Part shown: piece after piece, positions 5,339 through 8,046 of the stretch | Position numbering within the stretch: position 1 is the stretch's first letter | How the letters are laid out: each line of letters begins with the position of its first letter | NCBI GenBank assembly: GCA_030150085.1 | Contig: JASLGJ010000065.1 | Location: forward strand, 1 to 8,046 | Reading direction: 5' to 3' | DNA from: Candidatus Elarobacter sp. | GTDB taxonomy: Bacteria > Vulcanimicrobiota > Vulcanimicrobiia > Vulcanimicrobiales > Vulcanimicrobiaceae | DNA length: 8,046 bases | Notes under the pieces: model-generated | What the model saw: only the letters and a program-made list of their open reading frames with translations | What the model was told of the DNA's origin: nothing | Database searches by the model: none | Made by a program: the position numbers and the translations under genes

Positions 5339-6556
5339 ATGATTGGTCTGAGAAGATTGCTGAGGGCGGCCGTCGTCCTGCTGGCGCCCCTGACGGTGTC
5401 CGCGTGCGTCGCGGGCGGCGCGAACCAGCCGGTCAACTTCGGCACTCCTCCGCCGGTCAGCTCGAGACCGGCCCTGGGAACCGCGAGCCTGACCTTCACC
5501 GCGCCGCGCAACGGCTCGGCCAAGCTGCGCGCGCCGCGCTCCGGCACGGCCGCCAAGCTGGTCGTGACGGTCGTCTCGGTCGACGGCAGCGCGACCCTGC
5601 CGGCGGGCGTCACCGCTCAGACCACCGTTCCGCTGTCCTCCGCGGCGGGCGGCAACTGCACCGTCGCCCCGGCGACGGGCGAGAGCTGCACGGTCACGAT
5701 CCCGACCGTCCCCGGCCACGCGGTCGGGTACACGTTCCAAGTCCAGGACGAAGCCGGCGACGTGCTGGCCGTCGCCTCGGCGACCTTCACCATCCCCGTC
5801 ACGGGCAGCCCGTCGTTCACCGCCGCGCTGGCCCCGGTCGTGACGCTCGCGACGGTCGCCTCGCCGCAGTTCACCGCCGGCACCGCGTCGAGCTCCTCGC
5901 TCCAGATCACCTACTCCGACGCGACCGGCGCGACCATCGTCGGCAAGGTGCCGTTCGCGAACACGGTGACGATCACCAACAACGACACCTCGGGGCACAC
6001 CTCGCTCTCGCTCAACGGCGGCGCGCCGGCCACGTCGGTCACGGTCACCTCGTCCAACGACGTGGTGACGATCAACTACGACGGCGCGCAGGTCGACCCG
6101 TTCACCTTCAGCGCCAGCGAGTCGGCCCCGCCCGGCGGCTTCGGCCCGAGCGGCAACACCTGCCAGAGCAACTGCGGCGGCGGCGGCAGCGCCGACGGCA
6201 CCGCGGCCGACATCACGTTCGGCGGCGCGGCCGAGACCTCGACCATCCCGGGCTTCCCCAACACCGGCAAGCCGACCGTGTTCTTCGCCGGCGCGGGCTC
6301 GGCGTACCAGCCCCGCACGTTCACCGTGGTCCAGGGCCACAACAGCAAGACCTTCGACGTCGACGCCAGCGCCTGCGCCGGCATCGCGACGGTCTCGCCG
6401 ACGACCAACAGCTCCAGCTTCACGGTCACCGCGGTCGCGCCCGGCCTGTGCCGGCTCGACGTGACGGTGCACGGCAAGAACAAGGACCTCACCAATCCCG
6501 GCCAGTCGGCGTCGATCTGGGTCAGCATCACCGCGGCCGCGTTCAACGTCGACTAG
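5339..6556 (+). CDS. Thr/Ser-rich lipoprotein of unknown function, second of a tandem pair
   Basis: A 405-residue predicted lipoprotein with basic N-terminus (RRLLR), hydrophobic core and lipobox VSAC giving lipidated Cys23 with Val at +2. It aligns with the preceding gene over most of its length: Cys107/Cys117 in the first region, IVGKVPFAN and TNNDTSG (200-219) in the second, and Cys346/Cys371 with SFTVTAVAPGLCRL in the third. A further pair, Cys275/Cys279, sits in an inserted Gly-rich loop (CQSNCGGGGS) near the place of the partner's Cys237/Cys242. Both proteins end in a strand of the form SV/IT..FNV. The start is set by AGGA 7 nt upstream and by the signal peptide; the ATG at 5334 is out of frame. 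Codon use matches the neighbours, so recent transfer is not suggested. Function unknown; beta-rich surface protein inferred. Confidence 0.85.
   Translation: MIGLRRLLRAAVVLLAPLTVSACVAGGANQPVNFGTPPPVSSRPALGTASLTFTAPRNGSAKLRAPRSGTAAKLVVTVVSVDGSATLPAGVTAQTTVPLSSAAGGNCTVAPATGESCTVTIPTVPGHAVGYTFQVQDEAGDVLAVASATFTIPVTGSPSFTAALAPVVTLATVASPQFTAGTASSSSLQITYSDATGATIVGKVPFANTVTITNNDTSGHTSLSLNGGAPATSVTVTSSNDVVTINYDGAQVDPFTFSASESAPPGGFGPSGNTCQSNCGGGGSADGTAADITFGGAAETSTIPGFPNTGKPTVFFAGAGSAYQPRTFTVVQGHNSKTFDVDASACAGIATVSPTTNSSSFTVTAVAPGLCRLDVTVHGKNKDLTNPGQSASIWVSITAAAFNVD
5918..6007 (+). repeat. Conserved paralogous block, copy in second lipoprotein
   Basis: Encodes residues 194-223 with D-x-T-G-A-x-I-V-G-x-x-P-F-x-N ... 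TNNDTSGHTSL. It is one codon shorter than the copy at 4525-4620 between the PF and the NNDTSG parts. Confidence 0.75.
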
Positions 6557-6577
6557 CCGCTCCGGCGACCCGATCCC

Positions 6578-6617
6578 AGAGCGAAGCCCGCTGCTCCGGC
6601 AGCGGGCTTCGCTCTTT
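6578..6617 (+). terminator. Intrinsic-type terminator after the second lipoprotein gene
   Basis: AGAGCGAAGCCCGCTGC (6578-6594) is perfectly complementary to 6599-6615, giving a 17-bp stem closed by the tetraloop TCCG with a C-G closing pair, a very stable UNCG-type loop. TCTTT follows at the base, a short T-run. It begins 21 nt after the lipoprotein stop and ends 22 nt before the tilS start. The A-rich left base gives weak symmetry for the other strand. Confidence 0.85.
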
Positions 6618-6639
6618 GAGGACGAACGCTCGCGCTGGC

Positions 6640-7446
6640 ATGCGCGGCGCCCGCCCCGAACGAGCCCTCGACCGCCTGGTGCGGCCGGCCCTGCCGCCCC
6701 GCGGCGGGCGGCTGCTGCTGGCCTGCTCGGGCGGGCCGGACTCGGTCGCCCTGGCGGCCCTGCTGGACCGCTTGGCCCGCCCGGCCGGGGTCGAGCTGCT
6801 GCTGGCCCACGTCAACCACGGGGTGCGCCCGAGCGCCGATCAGGACGAGTGCGTGGTGCTCTCGGTCGCGGCCCGGCTGGGGCGCGCGGTGCGGGTCGCC
6901 CGCCCCGCCCCGGCCGGCAGCGCCGAGGCGGCCCTGCGCACCGCCCGCTATGCCGCCTTGGCGGAACTGGCCGCGGAGCTGGGCGCACCGGCGGTGGCGA
7001 CCGCGCACACCGCCGAGGACCAGACCGAGACCGTACTGCTGGCGCTCTTCCGCGGCACCGGCCTTACCGGGCTGGCCGGGATGCCGGCCCGCCGCCGGCT
7101 GGCGGCGGGGATCGAGCTGGTCCGCCCGGCGCTGCGCCTGACCCATGCCGAGCTCGCGACCGAGCTGCGCCGCAGCGGGCTGCCCTACGCGCTCGACCCG
7201 ACCAACGCCCAGACGCGCTACCGCCGCAACGCCCTGCGGGTCTCGCTGGCGGCCCTGCGGGCGGACTTCCCGGGCCTGGACCGGGCGGTGGCGCGCTGCG
7301 CCGAGATCGTGCGCGACGACCTGGCCGGGAGCGAGCGGGCCGGGCGGCGGCGCGCCCTGCGCGCGCGCCTACGGGCCGCGCGCGCGCTGCGCGACGTCTC
7401 CTTCGCCGAGATCGAAGCCCTGCTCGAGCGCGGGGACGGGGCCTGA
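6640..7446 (+). CDS. tilS: tRNA(Ile)-lysidine synthetase, short form
   Basis: TilS uses ATP to attach lysine to C34 of the CAU-anticodon tRNA-Ile, making lysidine so that the tRNA reads AUA. The PP-loop ATPase signature SGGPDS is at 30-35, followed by HVNHGVR (57-63), the ARYAAL stretch (102-107), AHTAEDQTETVLL (122-134), RGTGLTGLAGM (138-148), RPALR (162-166), DPTN (186-189) and YRRNALR (194-200), all in family order. At 268 residues it holds the catalytic N-terminal domain and a short helical tail but lacks the C-terminal domains of longer TilS proteins; compact forms are known in other bacteria. The ATG at 6640 has no good ribosome site (the nearest GAGGA is 17 nt away), so the start is less sure than the identity; a TTG at 6616 is in frame but lies in the terminator. 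hpt follows after 41 nt, the common tilS-hpt order. Confidence 0.92.
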   Translation: MRGARPERALDRLVRPALPPRGGRLLLACSGGPDSVALAALLDRLARPAGVELLLAHVNHGVRPSADQDECVVLSVAARLGRAVRVARPAPAGSAEAALRTARYAALAELAAELGAPAVATAHTAEDQTETVLLALFRGTGLTGLAGMPARRRLAAGIELVRPALRLTHAELATELRRSGLPYALDPTNAQTRYRRNALRVSLAALRADFPGLDRAVARCAEIVRDDLAGSERAGRRRALRARLRAARALRDVSFAEIEALLERGDGA

Positions 7447-7474
7447 GCGGCGGGGCAATGCCTGCGCGCGAAGC

Positions 7475-7480
7475 GAAGGA
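7475..7480 (+). promoter_or_regulatory. Ribosome binding site deciding the hpt start
   Basis: GAAGGA lies 7 nt before the ATG at 7488. The in-frame ATG at 7458 has only a GGCGGGG run and would add ten residues not expected in the family. Confidence 0.6.
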
Positions 7481-7487
7481 CCGGCCG

Positions 7488-8046
7488 ATGCAGCAGACGC
7501 TCCCGCTGGGAATCGAACGAGTCCTGATCACCGCCGAGGAGATCGGCGCGGCCATCCGGCGCATCGCCGCCGAGATCGCGCGCGACTACGCGGGGCACTC
7601 GATCGTCCTGGTGGGCGTGCTCAAGGGGGCGGTCTTCGCCACGGCCGACCTGGCCCGGGCACTGGCCGAGATCCCGGACGGTCCTACGGACGTGCAGCTC
7701 GATTTCATCGCCGTCTCGTCCTACGGCAACGCCCACCGCTCGAGCGGCGAGGTGCGCCTGGTCCAGGACACCACCCATGCCATCGAGGGCAAGCACGTCG
7801 TGATCGTCGAGGACATCGTCGACAACGGCCACACCCTGCACTACCTGCGGGCCATGCTGGGCAATCGCCAGCCGGCCTCGCTCCGCGCCGCGGTCTTGCT
7901 CGACAAGCCGTATCACCGGGCGATCGACGTGCCGGTGGATTACATTGGATTGACCTGCCCGGACGAGTTCGTCGTAGGGTACGGTCTGGACTACCAGGAA
8001 CGGTATCGGACTCTCCCCTACCTCGCGAAACTCCGGCCGGAGGTCC
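7488..8046 (+). CDS. hpt: Hypoxanthine phosphoribosyltransferase (3' end cut by window edge)
   Basis: Transfers the phosphoribosyl group of PRPP to hypoxanthine or guanine for purine salvage in the cytoplasm. The 186 visible residues carry nearly the whole domain: LVGVLKGA (41-48) with the PPi-binding LKG turn, LDFIAVSSYGN (71-81) and SSGEVRL (85-91) of the flexible loop, the PRPP motif VVIVEDIVDNGHT (104-116) with Glu108/Asp109, LLDKP (137-141) with the purine-contacting Lys140, and FVVGYGLDYQERYRTLPYL (161-179). Typical enzymes are about 180 residues, so only a few codons and the stop should be missing. In the PRPP loop the usual DTG or DSG is DNG (112-114), a modest change. The gene follows tilS, and ftsH is the expected next gene in this common cluster, but it is not visible. 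The start at 7488 is preferred on ribosome site and family length. Confidence 0.95.
   Translation, partial: MQQTLPLGIERVLITAEEIGAAIRRIAAEIARDYAGHSIVLVGVLKGAVFATADLARALAEIPDGPTDVQLDFIAVSSYGNAHRSSGEVRLVQDTTHAIEGKHVVIVEDIVDNGHTLHYLRAMLGNRQPASLRAAVLLDKPYHRAIDVPVDYIGLTCPDEFVVGYGLDYQERYRTLPYLAKLRPEV

Noticed and set aside
3886..5613. Long minus-strand open frame (575 codons) across both lipoprotein genes
   Set aside because: Its product is Arg/Gly/Ala/Val-rich with no domain logic and spans the hairpin and two genes with clear signal peptides; it is a GC-rich antisense shadow.
5207..6472. Minus-strand open frame opposite the second lipoprotein
   Set aside because: Low-complexity Arg/Gly/Val-rich translation, no recognisable motif, no ribosome site considered convincing.
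5404..6639. Possible fusion of a long upstream frame with TilS
   Set aside because: The upstream part is a shadow of the second lipoprotein gene and a terminator lies between; TilS homology begins after 6640.

Overview
The window reads as a very GC-rich bacterial chromosome segment with all recognisable genes on the + strand. Codons strongly prefer G or C at the third position, which is why long open frames also appear antisense and in alternative frames. Two predicted lipoproteins with classical lipoboxes suggest a diderm cell envelope. The mix of housekeeping genes and Thr/Ser-rich, Gly-tethered lipoproteins would fit an uncultured lineage such as Candidatus Eremiobacterota (WPS-2). That placement is an impression from protein style, not a demonstrated assignment, and other high-GC phyla remain possible.

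Left block (1-3704) is a tight run of five genes. It starts with a PLP aminotransferase of the HisC-like fold-type I group, cut by the left edge. A small metallophosphoesterase follows (ATG at 996, 16-nt gap), then a secreted TPR protein with a GTG start at 1766, a PaaI-type hotdog thioesterase whose GTG overlaps the TPR stop by 4 nt, and smpB, which overlaps the thioesterase stop by 1 nt. The last three are very likely translationally coupled. SmpB is the protein partner of tmRNA in ribosome rescue. No tmRNA gene is visible beside it.

The middle block (3705-6617) is the accessory part. A 241-nt non-coding stretch with several short inverted repeats leads into two tandem lipoprotein genes of unknown function (3946-5196 and 5339-6556). 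They are divergent paralogues: both have a lipobox, three successive cysteine pairs at matching places, a conserved block around residues 194-225, and a similar C-terminal beta-type domain. A 13-bp hairpin lies between them, and a 17-bp terminator-like hairpin with a TCCG loop follows the second.

The right block (6640-8046) is the start of the common tilS-hpt cluster: tRNA-Ile lysidine synthetase in a short form, and hypoxanthine phosphoribosyltransferase, cut by the right edge just before its stop. In many bacteria ftsH follows; it would lie outside this window.

No mobile element, CRISPR array, tRNA or rRNA was found, and no gene-free stretch exceeds 300 nt. The best candidate for something undescribed is the paired lipoprotein family and its flanking RNA hairpins. 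The rest is ordinary housekeeping.
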